The notes: a model not told the origin generated them from the sequence alone. 47,203 nucleotides of DNA from an uncultured Actinomycetes bacterium (GCA_903860915.1 CAIOSJ010000007.1:1-47203); one strand, 5' to 3'. Positions 9,525 to 18,686 are shown, counted from the stretch's first letter. Numbers and translations are program-made.

Positions 9525-10503
9525 GCGTCAACATCCCCGCGGCGTAGTAGCGATCTCCAGCCACCGCTGCTCTCGGAATGGCGGCTTCGATTTTTGTCAG
9601 AGCATCCGCAGTCAGCAGCAGGTCGCTGGCGGCAATATTTTCCGCCAGCCAGGTTCGACGCTTGGTGCCCGGAATCGGCACCACGTCATCGCCACGCGAA
9701 AGAACCCACGCCAAAGCCACCTGAGCCACCGACACAGCAAGCGTCGCGGCCACGTCGCTGAGGGCGTCCACTAAGCGAGCATTGTGCTCTCCCGCCTCGC
9801 CGGCGAAGCGTGGTTGGAAACGACGGAAGTCCTTGTCGTCCGTCGGCTCACGAACCGCAGTATTACTGGTGAGAAAACCCCGACCGAGGGGGCTGTAGGC
9901 CACAAATCCGATGCCGAGCCGGCGACAGGTTGCCAAGACTCCGTCCTCGGGATCTCTCGTCCACAGCGAATACTCCGACTGAATAGCCGTTACGGGGTGT
10001 ACCTGGTGGGCGCGTTCCAAGGTAGTCGCGGAGGCTTCCGAAATGCCCAAGTGGCGCACCTTGCCACTCTCCACCAACGACTTCATCGCACCCCAGGTTT
10101 CTTCAATGGGAATGTTTCTATCGACGCGGTGCTGGTAGTACAGGTCAATAACTTCGACGCCCAGTCGCTGCAGGGAGGCGTCGCAGGAACTCACCACGTA
10201 CTCGGGTCGACCGTTTACTCCCACCCAGCCGCCATCGGCGGTTCGCTCGTTGCCGAATTTGGTCGCTAGAACCACCTCGTCACGACGCGCCGCAATCGCC
10301 CGGCCCACCAATTGCTCGTTAATAAACGGGCCGTACATGTCAGCGGTATCAAGAAAAGTGACCCCCGCGTCCAGGGCGGCGTGAATGGTGGCCAGGGATT
10401 CGGCGTCATCGCCCGTTCCATAAAATTCGCTCATCCCCATACATCCCAGACCCTGTTCGGATACCAATAAGCCCTGACCTAATGTCCGTGTTTTCACGCT
10501 CAC
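9514..10503 (-). CDS. Aldo/keto reductase
   Basis: 329 aa, single TIM-barrel NADPH-dependent oxidoreductase of the YakC/AKR13-like group (opening with a [23 protein letters not shown] block). The catalytic tetrad is visible as Asp52 and Tyr57 (LDTADMYG), Lys82 (ATKFG) and His125 (YYQHRVD). The phosphate-binding motif [14 protein letters not shown] is near the C-terminus. The substrate is unknown; these enzymes typically reduce aldehydes, ketones or quinones. The first in-frame GTG is at 10503. The GTG at 10497 has a better placed ribosome-binding site (GAAGGAG, 5-base spacing) and may be the true start. The gene is convergent with cydC (11-base overlap) and divergent from the hydrolase gene at 10701. 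Confidence 0.92.
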   Translation of the reverse strand: MSVKTRTLGQGLLVSEQGLGCMGMSEFYGTGDDAESLATIHAALDAGVTFLDTADMYGPFINEQLVGRAIAARRDEVVLATKFGNERTADGGWVGVNGRPEYVVSSCDASLQRLGVEVIDLYYQHRVDRNIPIEETWGAMKSLVESGKVRHLGISEASATTLERAHQVHPVTAIQSEYSLWTRDPEDGVLATCRRLGIGFVAYSPLGRGFLTSNTAVREPTDDKDFRRFQPRFAGEAGEHNARLVDALSDVAATLAVSVAQVALAWVLSRGDDVVPIPGTKRRTWLAENIAASDLLLTADALTKIEAAIPRAAVAGDRYYAAGMLTLNG

Positions 10504-10614
10504 TCCTTCGTCATTGTGAAGTATCTCACAAGACCCCTTTTCCGGGGCTACGGAATTGCTTCGCTGAGCCCTCAGGCACTACTTTCTACTCATTGGCAGG
10601 GGGGCCAATCGTCG

Positions 10615-10653
10615 GGCCACCAGATCTGCTGCGCTGCAGCGATTCTGGTGGCC
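10615..10653. repeat. Perfect 10-bp inverted repeat upstream of the dehalogenase-like gene
   Basis: GGCCACCAGA (10615-10624) is the exact inverse of TCTGGTGGCC (10644-10653), separated by 19 bases that contain a further GCTGCAGC palindrome. It lies 48 bases before the start codon at 10701, in the divergent intergenic region. There is no T-run, so a terminator is unlikely. It could be an operator for a dimeric regulator or a 5'-UTR hairpin. Confidence 0.6.
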
Positions 10654-10700
10654 TTCGGCGTTTCCGTTACCGTGGGATACCACCACTAGTGAGGACCGCC

Positions 10701-11615
10701 ATGGAACGCTTCAGAACACCCGACGCCAGATTCGTCGATCTTCCTGATTTCCCCTGGACCGCCAAGTATCTAGAGCTTCGCGACCCCACCGGCGGACCCG
10801 ACCTTCGCATGGCCTACTACGACGAGGGACCGCCCGACGCCGCTGAGACCATCTGGCTGCAGCACGGCGAACCGAGTTGGTCCTTTCTGTATCGCCACAT
10901 GCTGCCGCCACTTCTGGCCGCCGGCCACCGAGTGGTCCTGCTCGACCTGCTCGGCTTCGGGCAGAGCGACAAGCCAGCTGCTGGCGGGGACTACACCTAC
11001 GCTCGTCACGTTGAGTGGGTGCGCGAGGCCCTCTTTGATCATTTGGACCTCAGTGGGGTGACATTTTTTGGTCAGGACTGGGGATCACTCATTGGCCTTC
11101 GCGTGGTCGCCGAGAACCCGGAACACTTTGCTCGGGTAGCCATTGGTAACGGTTTTCTGCCCACCGGTAGGGGCACTATCTCTCAGGCCTTTCTCGCGTG
11201 GCAGAACTATTCGCAATCGGTGCCCGTACTACCCGTTGGTCGCATTGTCGCCGGCGGTTGTCTCGAGCCCTTGACACCCGAGGAAATTGCCGCCTACGAC
11301 GCCCCGTATCCAGAAGAATCCTTTAAGACTGGCGCTCGAACATTCCCCACTCTCGTCCCGACGACGCCCGATGACCCCGCCACCGCCGCTCAAGTAGCCG
11401 CCTGGGGTGTACTCGCGCGGTGGACGAAGCCCTTCTGGTTGTGCTTCTCCGATGGCGACCAAGTCACCGCCGGTAGCGAGGTAGAACTGGCGGCCCGTAT
11501 TCCCGGAACGCGGGGAATGCCCCACGTCACCATTGAGGGCGGAGGTCATTTTCTCCAAGAGGATCGGGGCGAGCAACTCGCGACGCTCTTCGTGGAATTT
11601 ATACGCCAGTACTAG
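10701..11615 (+). CDS. Haloalkane dehalogenase-like alpha/beta hydrolase
   Basis: 304 aa cytoplasmic alpha/beta hydrolase. Residues 55-60 read HGEPSW, the oxyanion-hole block typical of haloalkane dehalogenases. The nucleophile is an aspartate (GQDWGS, Asp126), directly followed by a Trp that binds halide in that family. SFLYRHMLPPLLAAGHRVV and DLLGFGQSDKP are further close family matches. The catalytic His is in EGGGHFLQED near the C-terminus. The Asp nucleophile and Trp support subfamily HLD-I, which hydrolyses halogenated alkanes to alcohols, but substrate preference cannot be read. The frame is open from 10482, but ATG at 10701 is preferred because GAGGA sits just upstream and the product then begins at the usual place. 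The stop overlaps the convergent DUF2889 gene by 4 bases. Confidence 0.82.
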   Translation: MERFRTPDARFVDLPDFPWTAKYLELRDPTGGPDLRMAYYDEGPPDAAETIWLQHGEPSWSFLYRHMLPPLLAAGHRVVLLDLLGFGQSDKPAAGGDYTYARHVEWVREALFDHLDLSGVTFFGQDWGSLIGLRVVAENPEHFARVAIGNGFLPTGRGTISQAFLAWQNYSQSVPVLPVGRIVAGGCLEPLTPEEIAAYDAPYPEESFKTGARTFPTLVPTTPDDPATAAQVAAWGVLARWTKPFWLCFSDGDQVTAGSEVELAARIPGTRGMPHVTIEGGGHFLQEDRGEQLATLFVEFIRQY

Positions 11616-12193
11616 TCGCGCGCTCGACGACGTAACTCCACCAGCGAGGGCGTGGGGTACTCCGTGGTACCGGGTCGCCACGCGAGGGCTAGTTTGCTCG
11701 CTCCAATGCCGCCCTCGGCCCAGAGGTGACAGGAGTTCACGAGCCACGCGGACATCGTCGATGACCCCGATTCGGCAACGGAGTTTCGACCACTGCGCGA
11801 ATGAGACGAAGCCATGACCTGAATGGTCATGGGACCAATGGCTCGGGCCAAGAACTCCAAGTGCGTACAGCCGCGCTCACGGCCCAGGACATTCTGCACG
11901 GCCTTGTTGTACCCACGCATCACCGAGAGTCCAATGAGTTGACGAAAGGCCGGTTCGATGGATTGGCACTCGGCGTGGGGAAAATTCTTCATCTCCGCGC
12001 GGGCGTCGATAATTGTCAAGCTCACGGGGTCGACCAGTACTTCGAGCACCATGGAGTGCAGGACCGGAACTTCCGCGTCCGACTCAGCCCACGGCCGTTC
12101 GTCCTTCAGCGTGGCCGAAATTCGGTGTCCGCGGGGATCGTCAAAACTTTCCATAACAATGCTGCGGCGGTGAGTAGGGACTTCACTGTTCAT
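11612..12193 (-). CDS. DUF2889 domain protein
   Basis: 193 aa with no membrane segments. It resembles DUF2889: an early DPRGHRISATLKDERPW strand, DPVSLTIIDARAEMKNFPHAEC in the middle, then GLSVMRGYNKAVQNVLGRERGCTHL and NSCHLWAEGG. The Cys/His residues in these blocks are characteristic of the family. The biochemical role is unknown. It is the last gene of the overlapping run 15556-11612; its start overlaps the histidine phosphatase stop by 4 bases. It converges with the dehalogenase-like gene. Confidence 0.82.
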   Translation of the reverse strand: MNSEVPTHRRSIVMESFDDPRGHRISATLKDERPWAESDAEVPVLHSMVLEVLVDPVSLTIIDARAEMKNFPHAECQSIEPAFRQLIGLSVMRGYNKAVQNVLGRERGCTHLEFLARAIGPMTIQVMASSHSRSGRNSVAESGSSTMSAWLVNSCHLWAEGGIGASKLALAWRPGTTEYPTPSLVELRRRARD

Positions 12194-12837
12194 CCGACCG
12201 TTCTACCAACTTCGACCCCCGCTCGGTACCGAGGGGTCACTTCGTTGTAGGTAACGAGAAATGGTCGACCTTGACGAGCACCAATAGTGGTCGTTGAGGC
12301 ATTGTCGAGCCGCATTCGCCAGACCACGTTCCCCGGGGCGCCGAGAGCCCAGGCCACCGCTGATTTGATAGGTGAGACGTGAGAAACGACGGCGACGTGA
12401 CGAGAGGGATGGTGCAGGAGCGACTCTTCGTCGCGCAACCACTCCTCCAAGCGGCTCTGCACCCGGGCGTCCACGTGGGCGAGCGACTCTCCGCCACCCA
12501 TAACGAAGTCGTGGTCATTTTGAAAGAGCTCCCAGTTGGCTCGACCGACGTCACCGAGGGGGGTCGACTCGAGCTGGCCGTAGTCGACTTCGATAAAGGC
12601 CTCATCAATAAGTGCCGAAGCGTGGGGTAGGGCTAGGGCGGCGGTCTCTCTCGCGCGCGCGAGCGGTGAGACCACGACCTGTTCCACGTGGGTGAGCAAT
12701 TCGCTCAGGGCACTCGCCTGCTCCCGTCCTCGCTGGGTGAGGGGCGTGTCGGTTCGCCCCACCAAGAGTCCGGCGTCGTTGGCGGTGGACTGACCGTGTC
12801 GGATCAGTATCAGCACGGAATCAGCATCCGTCCACAC
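12190..12837 (-). CDS. Histidine phosphatase family protein
   Basis: 215 aa member of the phosphoglycerate-mutase-like superfamily. The phosphorylated His lies in LIRHGQSTAND near residue 14, followed by GRTDTPLTQRGREQA and SPLARARETA. The second catalytic His is in VVSHVSPIK. The partner acid is likely in the IEVDYGQLE region. The GTG start at 12837 overlaps the upstream zinc-ribbon gene by 28 bases; a second GTG at 12816 (giving MLILIRHG) is a shorter alternative. In mycobacteria a similar phosphatase domain (fused to RNase HI) lies beside the same zinc-ribbon family. Here the RNase H part is absent. The substrate is unknown; cobalamin-pathway phosphatase is one possibility. Confidence 0.88.
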   Translation of the reverse strand: MWTDADSVLILIRHGQSTANDAGLLVGRTDTPLTQRGREQASALSELLTHVEQVVVSPLARARETAALALPHASALIDEAFIEVDYGQLESTPLGDVGRANWELFQNDHDFVMGGGESLAHVDARVQSRLEEWLRDEESLLHHPSRHVAVVSHVSPIKSAVAWALGAPGNVVWRMRLDNASTTTIGARQGRPFLVTYNEVTPRYRAGVEVGRTVG

Positions 12838-13523
12838 TCGGGGCAGTCGCTCATGGTCAGCATGGTGGTCGCCCGCCAGCGATCAAAGTCCAGTGGTGAC
12901 AAGGCCATGCGACAGGCGTCGCAGCGTCCGTCGACCACGCGAGCAGCTCCGGTGCTTCCGCTGCGCTTACGCGCAGATTCGTAGCGAGCGCGCAGATTTT
13001 CCGGCACGCGAGCCGCCGCCTCTTCTCGACTCTCGCGCAGGGCCTGAATTTCCTCGTTCAGAGTTCCCTGTAGCTCCTCGATCACCGCTCGCAGACTGCT
13101 GCGGCGCTCCACGAGTGGTGCGGCACTGGCTTTGAGCTCGACGACCTCGGCCTCCACTGGTTCTACTTCCAGCAAGGCTAGGACTTCACTATCCTCAGCC
13201 CCGCTGAGGAGTTCGCTGAGATGCTTCATTTCGGTATCTAAAACCGTGAGTTCCTTCGCATTCGAGGAGGGGGCCGCCAGACGAACAGCGAGAGCGTCTC
13301 GACGGCGGCGCAAGGTATCAGCCTGCGCCGTGGCATCCTCGAAGGCGTGCGCCAGAGGGACTCGGATTGCTTCGAGCGTTCGCAAGGTATTGGCCATGGT
13401 TCGTAAGCGATCTTCGAGCTCGAGTAATTCAGCCGCTTCGGGCAAATGATCGCGTTGGGCGCAGACTCGATCGATCCAACGATCCGCGTCCAACAGGGCC
13501 TCCAGGGTTTCGCGCTCATTCAC
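12810..13523 (-). CDS. Coiled-coil protein with C4-type zinc ribbon
   Basis: 237 aa. Most of the protein is heptad-like charged sequence rich in Glu, Arg, Leu and Ala, predicted to form a long antiparallel coiled coil (residues about 10-180). The C-terminus is a zinc ribbon with CDAC and CPEC about 25 residues apart. This matches the CT398/zf-RING_7 group, conserved next to a phosphatase gene in many Actinobacteria. Its molecular role is not settled. The long open frame reaches 14009 but overlaps the Nudix gene. The GTG at 13523, giving VNERETLEALL, is preferred because it leaves only an 8-base overlap. Confidence 0.85.
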   Translation of the reverse strand: MNERETLEALLDADRWIDRVCAQRDHLPEAAELLELEDRLRTMANTLRTLEAIRVPLAHAFEDATAQADTLRRRRDALAVRLAAPSSNAKELTVLDTEMKHLSELLSGAEDSEVLALLEVEPVEAEVVELKASAAPLVERRSSLRAVIEELQGTLNEEIQALRESREEAAARVPENLRARYESARKRSGSTGAARVVDGRCDACRMALSPLDFDRWRATTMLTMSDCPECGRMLIPC

Positions 13524-14073
13524 CTTCTGAGTTTCGCACACCCACAACCACCGGGTCGAACTCGAGCTTCTCGAGAACCGGTACCAGGGCCTGCTCGGCG
13601 CGAGCCCGAGCGCTAGGAAAATCAAACCAAAAAACCTCGGGGCTCTCCCCGAGGGGTGGCGCGGGGTCCACTGGCTGCGAAAGAAGGATGTAGCGAAGGT
13701 CGTAGTGAGTGTGCCCCCGCGGCCCGGGGTGGAGGTCGACGTGAAAGAGCTGGGGCTCACCGGGGTGCCTGACCGCGAGACCCGTTTCCTCCTGCGCTTC
13801 GCGGAGGGCGGCGTCGTCGGGTGTCTCGCCGTCATCAATGTGCCCGCCCGGTTGTACCCATATTCCGAGTCGTCGGTGACGATGCAAAATAACCCCGCGA
13901 CTCGAGACAATAAAGCAGCTCGCGGTGACGTGATGGTCGCTAGCCGTTTCGCTGAAGGGGTGGGGGGTGAGTAAATGACCTCGTAATCGCTCAATGGACT
14001 CCGACTCACGGACGTTCACCGGGCTTATCGCGTCGAGTTCTCGACGGAGTTTTCCTAGGCTCACTGGAGTCAC
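13516..14073 (-). CDS. Nudix hydrolase
   Basis: 185 aa. The Nudix box is complete: GHIDDGETPDDAALREAQEETGL, matching GX5EX7REUXEEXGU, at about residues 77-99. It is preceded by a beta strand (CFIVSSRGVILHRHRRLGIWVQPG), the usual fold entry. These enzymes cleave nucleoside diphosphates linked to another moiety; the substrate cannot be assigned. It sits in the overlapping minus-strand operon, with a 4-base overlap with the FMN split-barrel gene upstream. Confidence 0.93.
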   Translation of the reverse strand: MTPVSLGKLRRELDAISPVNVRESESIERLRGHLLTPHPFSETASDHHVTASCFIVSSRGVILHRHRRLGIWVQPGGHIDDGETPDDAALREAQEETGLAVRHPGEPQLFHVDLHPGPRGHTHYDLRYILLSQPVDPAPPLGESPEVFWFDFPSARARAEQALVPVLEKLEFDPVVVGVRNSEGE

Positions 14074-14732
14074 TGCTCCCTCGCCAACAGCCGAAGGACC
14101 GATGGGGGCACCACCACGTCTCCTCGAGCCATCGCCCCATCGCGAGCTGGTACGGGGTCAGCGAAGGTGATGCGAGCCGGTACGACCCCACTCCAAATAT
14201 TCAAGGCGGCGTCCTCGGGTTCGTCACTCGTTGGTCCCGCCGAGACTTTGGCGGAGGCTTCAGTGATGTCCAGCGCCACCACGCTCGTCAGACGAACTTC
14301 TCGCTCCGACGTGGCGCGCACTTCCTCACCGCGCCCGGGCAGAATCGCATCCACCAGTCGGTCCAGGGCGCCTTTCGCCTCATCGTGGTCGAGTTCGCGA
14401 ACTGTGCCGTAGGCCACCACCGAGCGAAAGGCGATCGAGGATTCGAAGCCGCTGCGCGCGAGACGTAGTCCGTCGTAGAGGGTGACCGAGAGGGCACCTC
14501 GACCTCGAGCGACCATCGCGCGCAAAACGGCGTTGCCGGGACTGCCGTGGAAAAACACCCTGCTGCCGTCGCGCCAGTGCAAGGTGGGCGTGAGAGCCGC
14601 CTCATCGTCGATGACGCTCGCGACGTAGCAATATCTGGCTTCATCCAGAATGGCAAATACGGTCTCGGCGTCGTACGCCGCCTTCTCGGGGAGACGTCGG
14701 AGGCGAGTTCGTGGGCCGGGGCCGAGATCCAT
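14070..14732 (-). CDS. Pyridoxamine 5'-phosphate oxidase-like FMN-binding protein
   Basis: 220 aa split-barrel protein of the PNPOx-like flavin-binding group. It starts with a short basic segment, then AILDEARYCYVASVIDDEAALTPTLHWRDG, VFFHGSPGNAVLRAM and FRSVVAYGTVREL, the usual strand pattern. Members bind FMN or F420 and act as reductases or flavin carriers; the sequence does not settle which. The ATG overlaps the phzF stop by one base, and the stop overlaps the Nudix start by 4 bases. Confidence 0.85.
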   Translation of the reverse strand: MDLGPGPRTRLRRLPEKAAYDAETVFAILDEARYCYVASVIDDEAALTPTLHWRDGSRVFFHGSPGNAVLRAMVARGRGALSVTLYDGLRLARSGFESSIAFRSVVAYGTVRELDHDEAKGALDRLVDAILPGRGEEVRATSEREVRLTSVVALDITEASAKVSAGPTSDEPEDAALNIWSGVVPARITFADPVPARDGAMARGDVVVPPSVLRLLAREQ

Positions 14733-15556
14733 TAAGCCCGCAAGTCTCCACCAAAGAATGTCCGGGCGTGACCCGCCACCTCAACATTGCGCTCAAAGAG
14801 CCGTGCGTACATAACCCCGCCGCGCGCCGAGGCCTGGTGCACGCTCATCGTGGGCGATCCCGTGCGCTCCATCCACCACGGGGACACGGCGCACATGGCA
14901 CTTCCGGTAACGGGGTCTTCGGCGAGACCCAAGCGGGGTGCAAAAACCCTGATCGCGGCGTCAACTCGTGGACCACCCTCACAGACCACGGTCACTATTG
15001 TCGCCGGAACGAGAAAGAGTGTCATGAGGTCTACTTGTAGCCCGCAGAGTTCATCGTAGTCATCGACCACGCAGAGAATTCCCCGAGGGCCAGCTTGGTA
15101 GACCTCGCGAACACCGACAATCGACCCCTGCAAGAAGGACTCATCCAGTGGCTCGAGGTAACTGCGTGGAAGGTCAATACCCAGCAATCCATCACGGAGG
15201 GGGCGTCCGCTCAATACCCCCGAGCGGGTTTGAAAATAAAATTCACCCGAGGGCACACCCAGCTCAGAGAGCAAAACGTGGAGCGTGGCTAAGGTGGCGT
15301 GCCCGCAGAGGTCGACTTCGACCGTCGGGGTGAACCACCGCAGCGACCACTGTTCGCCGACCCGTCGAACAAAGGCTGTTTCCGACACGCCCAGTTCAAA
15401 CGCAATCTGCTGAAGTTCGTGGTCCAGCATGGGGCGCTCCAGGAGGACCACCACCGCAGGGTTCCCCCGAGCACTAGGTCCCGTAAAAGAATCAACCCAC
15501 CACAGGCGGTGACCGAATGTAGAACCGACAGAACTCACCTTAAGAGATTGCCACAT
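14732..15556 (-). CDS. PhzF-family isomerase/epimerase
   Basis: 274 aa, two-lobed PhzF/diaminopimelate-epimerase-like fold. Family marks are WVDSFTG with GNPAVVV near the start, the catalytic Glu in GVSETAFV, CGHATLA, and EDPVTGSAMCAVSPWW. PhzF proteins catalyse isomerisations by proton shuttling. Without a phenazine cluster nearby the role is unknown. The open frame reaches 15778 but would run through the divergent gene. The choice is between ATG at 15556 and GTG at 15538; the latter has CAATCT 6 bases upstream, close to the local leaderless pattern. It heads the six-gene overlapping run ending at 11612. Confidence 0.85.
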   Translation of the reverse strand: MWQSLKVSSVGSTFGHRLWWVDSFTGPSARGNPAVVVLLERPMLDHELQQIAFELGVSETAFVRRVGEQWSLRWFTPTVEVDLCGHATLATLHVLLSELGVPSGEFYFQTRSGVLSGRPLRDGLLGIDLPRSYLEPLDESFLQGSIVGVREVYQAGPRGILCVVDDYDELCGLQVDLMTLFLVPATIVTVVCEGGPRVDAAIRVFAPRLGLAEDPVTGSAMCAVSPWWMERTGSPTMSVHQASARGGVMYARLFERNVEVAGHARTFFGGDLRA

Positions 15557-15574
15557 CGCGGCCACCTTTCGGCG

Positions 15575-15580
15575 TAGCCT
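15575..15580 (+). promoter_or_regulatory. Putative -10 box (TAGCCT) for the leaderless EEP gene
   Basis: TAGCCT is followed by 6 bases and the GTG at 15587. It lies in the 30-base gap between divergent phzF and the EEP gene, where no ribosome-binding site is visible. Confidence 0.45.
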
Positions 15581-15586
15581 CGCAAG

Positions 15587-16381
15587 GTGCGCATTGCTAC
15601 ATACAACATTCACGCTGGAGTGGACGGCTGGGGGCGCGAATACGACGTGCTCCCCTCCGTCGCCGACTTGGACGCCGACCTCCTCTTCGTCCAAGAACTC
15701 TTTCGGGGCCCCCATGACCAATACGCCAATATCGTCGCGCTCGGACTGACGGGGGTCGCCTTCGCCAGCCTCGCCCATTGCGACCGAGTCACCGGTTCCG
15801 TCGGTGGCCGCGGGTGGCAGCCATTGCTCGCGCTACTGCGAGGTGATGAGGGTCTCTACTTCAGTGAACGCGCCGCCCTCAGCCCGCGGCGTAGCGCCGA
15901 GCGAGACGCTGCGGTGGGGCGCGAAAGCGGTGAATGGGGCGTTGGTCTCTTCACCAAGCACGACATCGTGTCGGTTCGCACCGTCGACCTACCGCAGCTC
16001 ACCGACGATCGCACCGCACGACAAGCCATCATCGCGCGACTCCATAGTCAGGCGGGCGAGTACTACGCCGTGGCTATTCACGGTGCACACCTCAGCCATG
16101 GTTCACTCGGTCAATACCGAATATTGCGTCGCATCCTCGACGATCTCGGTTCAGAAATTCCCATTGTTCTCGCCGGAGACTTCAACTGCTGGCGCCCCCT
16201 ACTCCGATTGGTGCTGCCCGGTTGGAGATCGAGCGTGCGCCGCCGCACCTGGCCCGCCTGGCGACCCCATTCGCAAATCGACCACATCTTGCTGCGTGGC
16301 AGTTGGCGGGTCGAGGCCGGAGCGAGCATCAAAGGACCGAGCGACCACCGAGCTTTAATCGTGGACGCCAACTTCACCTAG
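15587..16381 (+). CDS. Endonuclease/exonuclease/phosphatase family hydrolase
   Basis: 264 aa metal-dependent hydrolase of the EEP superfamily. Active-site marks are Asn7 (TYNIHAG), Glu37 (FVQELFRG), the Asp/Asn pair in LAGDFNCW, the Asp in QIDHILLRG, and the terminal SDHRAL. The central segment KHDIVSVRT and the HGAHLSHG strand fit the fold. It could act on DNA, inositol phosphates or sphingolipid-like phosphodiesters. Without a signal peptide it should be cytoplasmic. The stop overlaps the convergent MFS gene by 4 bases. Confidence 0.88.
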   Translation: MRIATYNIHAGVDGWGREYDVLPSVADLDADLLFVQELFRGPHDQYANIVALGLTGVAFASLAHCDRVTGSVGGRGWQPLLALLRGDEGLYFSERAALSPRRSAERDAAVGRESGEWGVGLFTKHDIVSVRTVDLPQLTDDRTARQAIIARLHSQAGEYYAVAIHGAHLSHGSLGQYRILRRILDDLGSEIPIVLAGDFNCWRPLLRLVLPGWRSSVRRRTWPAWRPHSQIDHILLRGSWRVEAGASIKGPSDHRALIVDANFT

Positions 16382-17601
16382 TGCAAGTCACGGCCCTTGG
16401 TTTCGGGCAGCCGCACCACCAGAGCGAGAAGCGGAAGTAGCGGGAGGAAGGTCACCACTGCCGCTAGTCGTAGTGAGTGCTGCGAGCCGACGCTGCGCCA
16501 GCTATCACCCACCGCTCCGAACACGATCAGCCCCGACATGGCACCCAGAACTCCGGCCACCACAATCCACCCCGCCGCCGTCGCTCGTTCCACGTGGGGA
16601 AAGCTTTCGTTCGTCAGCGCACTGGCCGCCGGAGCGAGTAGCGCCGCGGCACACACCCCGAAGAGGTAGCCCAGAATAAAGTTGGGCCGACCCCCGCTGT
16701 ACGCCAGAGAGCTGGTCAACGCGCAGGTGACTATCCCCAGCACGACCGTAGGTCGACGACCGAAACGGTCCGACAGCCATCGTGATGCGCCGAGTCCCGC
16801 GAGGCCACCGAGCGAACTCACGGTCACTACTGTCGCGACCACGTGCGGAGATATCTTCAATATTCCTTCTCCGTACACGAAGGCGAAGCCATTAGCGGGA
16901 CCCGTAATCACCCCAATAATGAAGGCCAGCAGGGCCATAATGGCCAAACGGCCGTGGGAGGCTCGAGCGACCACGCCGAGGCGCTGGGGCGCCAGTGAAT
17001 GTAGCCGCGTCTCGGGGATGTGGCTCAGGAGGGGTCGAATGGCGATCGCGGGCAGTAGCGCCGTGGCAAAGAGCCACCGAAAGGAGTCTGGCCCTCGAAC
17101 GATGCCGTGCAACACCGCCGACAGACCCGCACCGCTACCCGCACCCAGTGCGATCCACACCAAATGTTGGACCCGACGCTCGGTGGAAGAAATCTCAACG
17201 CTAACGACTTGCACCAGTGTCGTCGAAGCCGTCAGCAGGGGGCGGGCTAGCGCAAAACAGCCAACGAAGAACCAGTAGGAGGGTGACAGCGCAGCTACTC
17301 CGGTGGCGACCAAACCCACAACGAGACATCTCCGCAGTACGCGCTGTCGTCCCACCCGATCAGCGAGCGAGGCCAGTGGGAGGGCCAACAATGAGGACAA
17401 GCGTAAGATCGCGAGGCCCGAACCAAGTACCGTTCCCGACAAGCCCACCGCACCCACGATGGAGTTGCTCGGACTCGCGGTACCGAAATGTCGTGCGACG
17501 TCAGCCAGAGAAGCCACTGCTCCGAACTGTCCGAAACCCGCCGCGGCGGCCACGAGGACCAGAATTCGCGCGAGCGAGGGCCCATCTCTCTTGGGAGTCA
17601 C
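16378..17601 (-). CDS. Major facilitator superfamily transporter
   Basis: 407 aa with about twelve hydrophobic helices. The MFS motif A-like loop LADRVGRQRVLRR follows helix 2, and a second copy, RWLSDRFGRRPTVVLG, opens the second half. The protein is an inner-membrane secondary transporter; the substrate is unknown. The open frame begins with TTG at 17631, which would overlap the upstream oxidoreductase by 26 bases. GTG at 17601 (VTPKRDGPSLAR) begins just after that gene's stop and is preferred. It is probably co-transcribed with the CurA-type reductase. Confidence 0.87.
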   Translation of the reverse strand: MTPKRDGPSLARILVLVAAAAGFGQFGAVASLADVARHFGTASPSNSIVGAVGLSGTVLGSGLAILRLSSLLALPLASLADRVGRQRVLRRCLVVGLVATGVAALSPSYWFFVGCFALARPLLTASTTLVQVVSVEISSTERRVQHLVWIALGAGSGAGLSAVLHGIVRGPDSFRWLFATALLPAIAIRPLLSHIPETRLHSLAPQRLGVVARASHGRLAIMALLAFIIGVITGPANGFAFVYGEGILKISPHVVATVVTVSSLGGLAGLGASRWLSDRFGRRPTVVLGIVTCALTSSLAYSGGRPNFILGYLFGVCAAALLAPAASALTNESFPHVERATAAGWIVVAGVLGAMSGLIVFGAVGDSWRSVGSQHSLRLAAVVTFLPLLPLLALVVRLPETKGRDLH

Positions 17602-17605
17602 GTCG

Positions 17606-18628
17606 CTACTGCAAGACCACTGTGTCGTCAACGACCACCAAGGTTTTTCCGTGGTTCCCGCCTGTAAAGAGCAGATTGAGGGCCGACGGCGCGGCCGCCA
17701 GGCCCTTCACCAAGTGCTCGTGGTGGACGACCTCGCCCGACAGAACGAGTTGGGCTAAAGCAATCTGTGCCTCCGCGAAGCGGGCAGCAAAGTCAAAAAT
17801 AATGAATCCCTGCATCCGCCCTCGGCGCATGATCAGCATGAAGGTGTTCTTGAGACCCACAATTTCTTGCGAGTTGTACTGAGAGATAGCTCCGCACAGC
17901 ACAACTCGACCATTCATGGCCAGTGAGAGCAAAACGTCATCGAGAATTTCTCCACCGACGTTATCGAAGTAGAGGTCGACGCCGTCGGGACAGGCTGCTC
18001 GAAGTCGACGAGAGAGCTTGGGCTCGCGGTAATCCAAGCATTCGTCAAAACCGTATTCCTCGACGACTTCACGACACTTTTCAGGTCCTCCAGCGATACC
18101 CACGACCCGCTTGGCCCCGCGCGCCTTGGCGATTTGACCGACAATGGATCCGGTGGCACCGGCTGCGCCCGAAACGACGACGACGTCGCCGGCGGAAAAT
18201 GACCCAACCTCCAGAAGGCCAAAATATGCCGTCAGGCCCGTCGAGCCCAGGACGTTCATTACCGTGGGCAGGTCCAGACCCATGCCCGAGGGAAGAACGG
18301 AGAAGACATTACTTCGACTGGCGATGCACCATTCCTGCCAGCCGGTAAGTCCAACAACGATATCGCCGACCTTGTACCGCTCCGATCGTGACTCCACAAC
18401 GACGCCAGCGCCACTCGAGCGAATTACCCCGCCTACTTCAATCGGTGGTAGGTAGCCTGGCGCATCGTCCATCCAGGTTCGAATCGTTGGGTCAATCGAC
18501 AAAATACCAACTCGAATGAGTGCTTCGTCGACCCCGCACAGGGGCCGCGAACTAGACACCAACTCGGTAACGCTGTCGTCGACCATCCCCTTCGGACGAG
18601 CGCGCAAAACCACTTGGCTATTTTCCAT
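17606..18628 (-). CDS. NADP-dependent medium-chain oxidoreductase (CurA type)
   Basis: 340 aa zinc-free MDR-superfamily reductase related to CurA and leukotriene-B4 12-hydroxydehydrogenase. It begins with NSQVVLRARPKGMV, has YLPPIEVGGVIRSSGAGVV in the catalytic domain, and a cofactor motif VVVSGAAGATGSIVGQIAK. The later block VDLYFDNVGGEILDDVL and RGRMQGFIIFDF are typical. Such enzymes reduce enone double bonds with NADPH. The start is ATG with a good ribosome-binding site (CAGGAGA). It is followed within a few bases by the MFS gene, so one operon is likely. Confidence 0.92.
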   Translation of the reverse strand: MENSQVVLRARPKGMVDDSVTELVSSSRPLCGVDEALIRVGILSIDPTIRTWMDDAPGYLPPIEVGGVIRSSGAGVVVESRSERYKVGDIVVGLTGWQEWCIASRSNVFSVLPSGMGLDLPTVMNVLGSTGLTAYFGLLEVGSFSAGDVVVVSGAAGATGSIVGQIAKARGAKRVVGIAGGPEKCREVVEEYGFDECLDYREPKLSRRLRAACPDGVDLYFDNVGGEILDDVLLSLAMNGRVVLCGAISQYNSQEIVGLKNTFMLIMRRGRMQGFIIFDFAARFAEAQIALAQLVLSGEVVHHEHLVKGLAAAPSALNLLFTGGNHGKTLVVVDDTVVLQ

Positions 18629-18686
18629 CGAGTCTCCTGAGGGTCAGATTTTCAGAGTCGTAGCTCTTCGTCGTCTGTAGTCGAAC

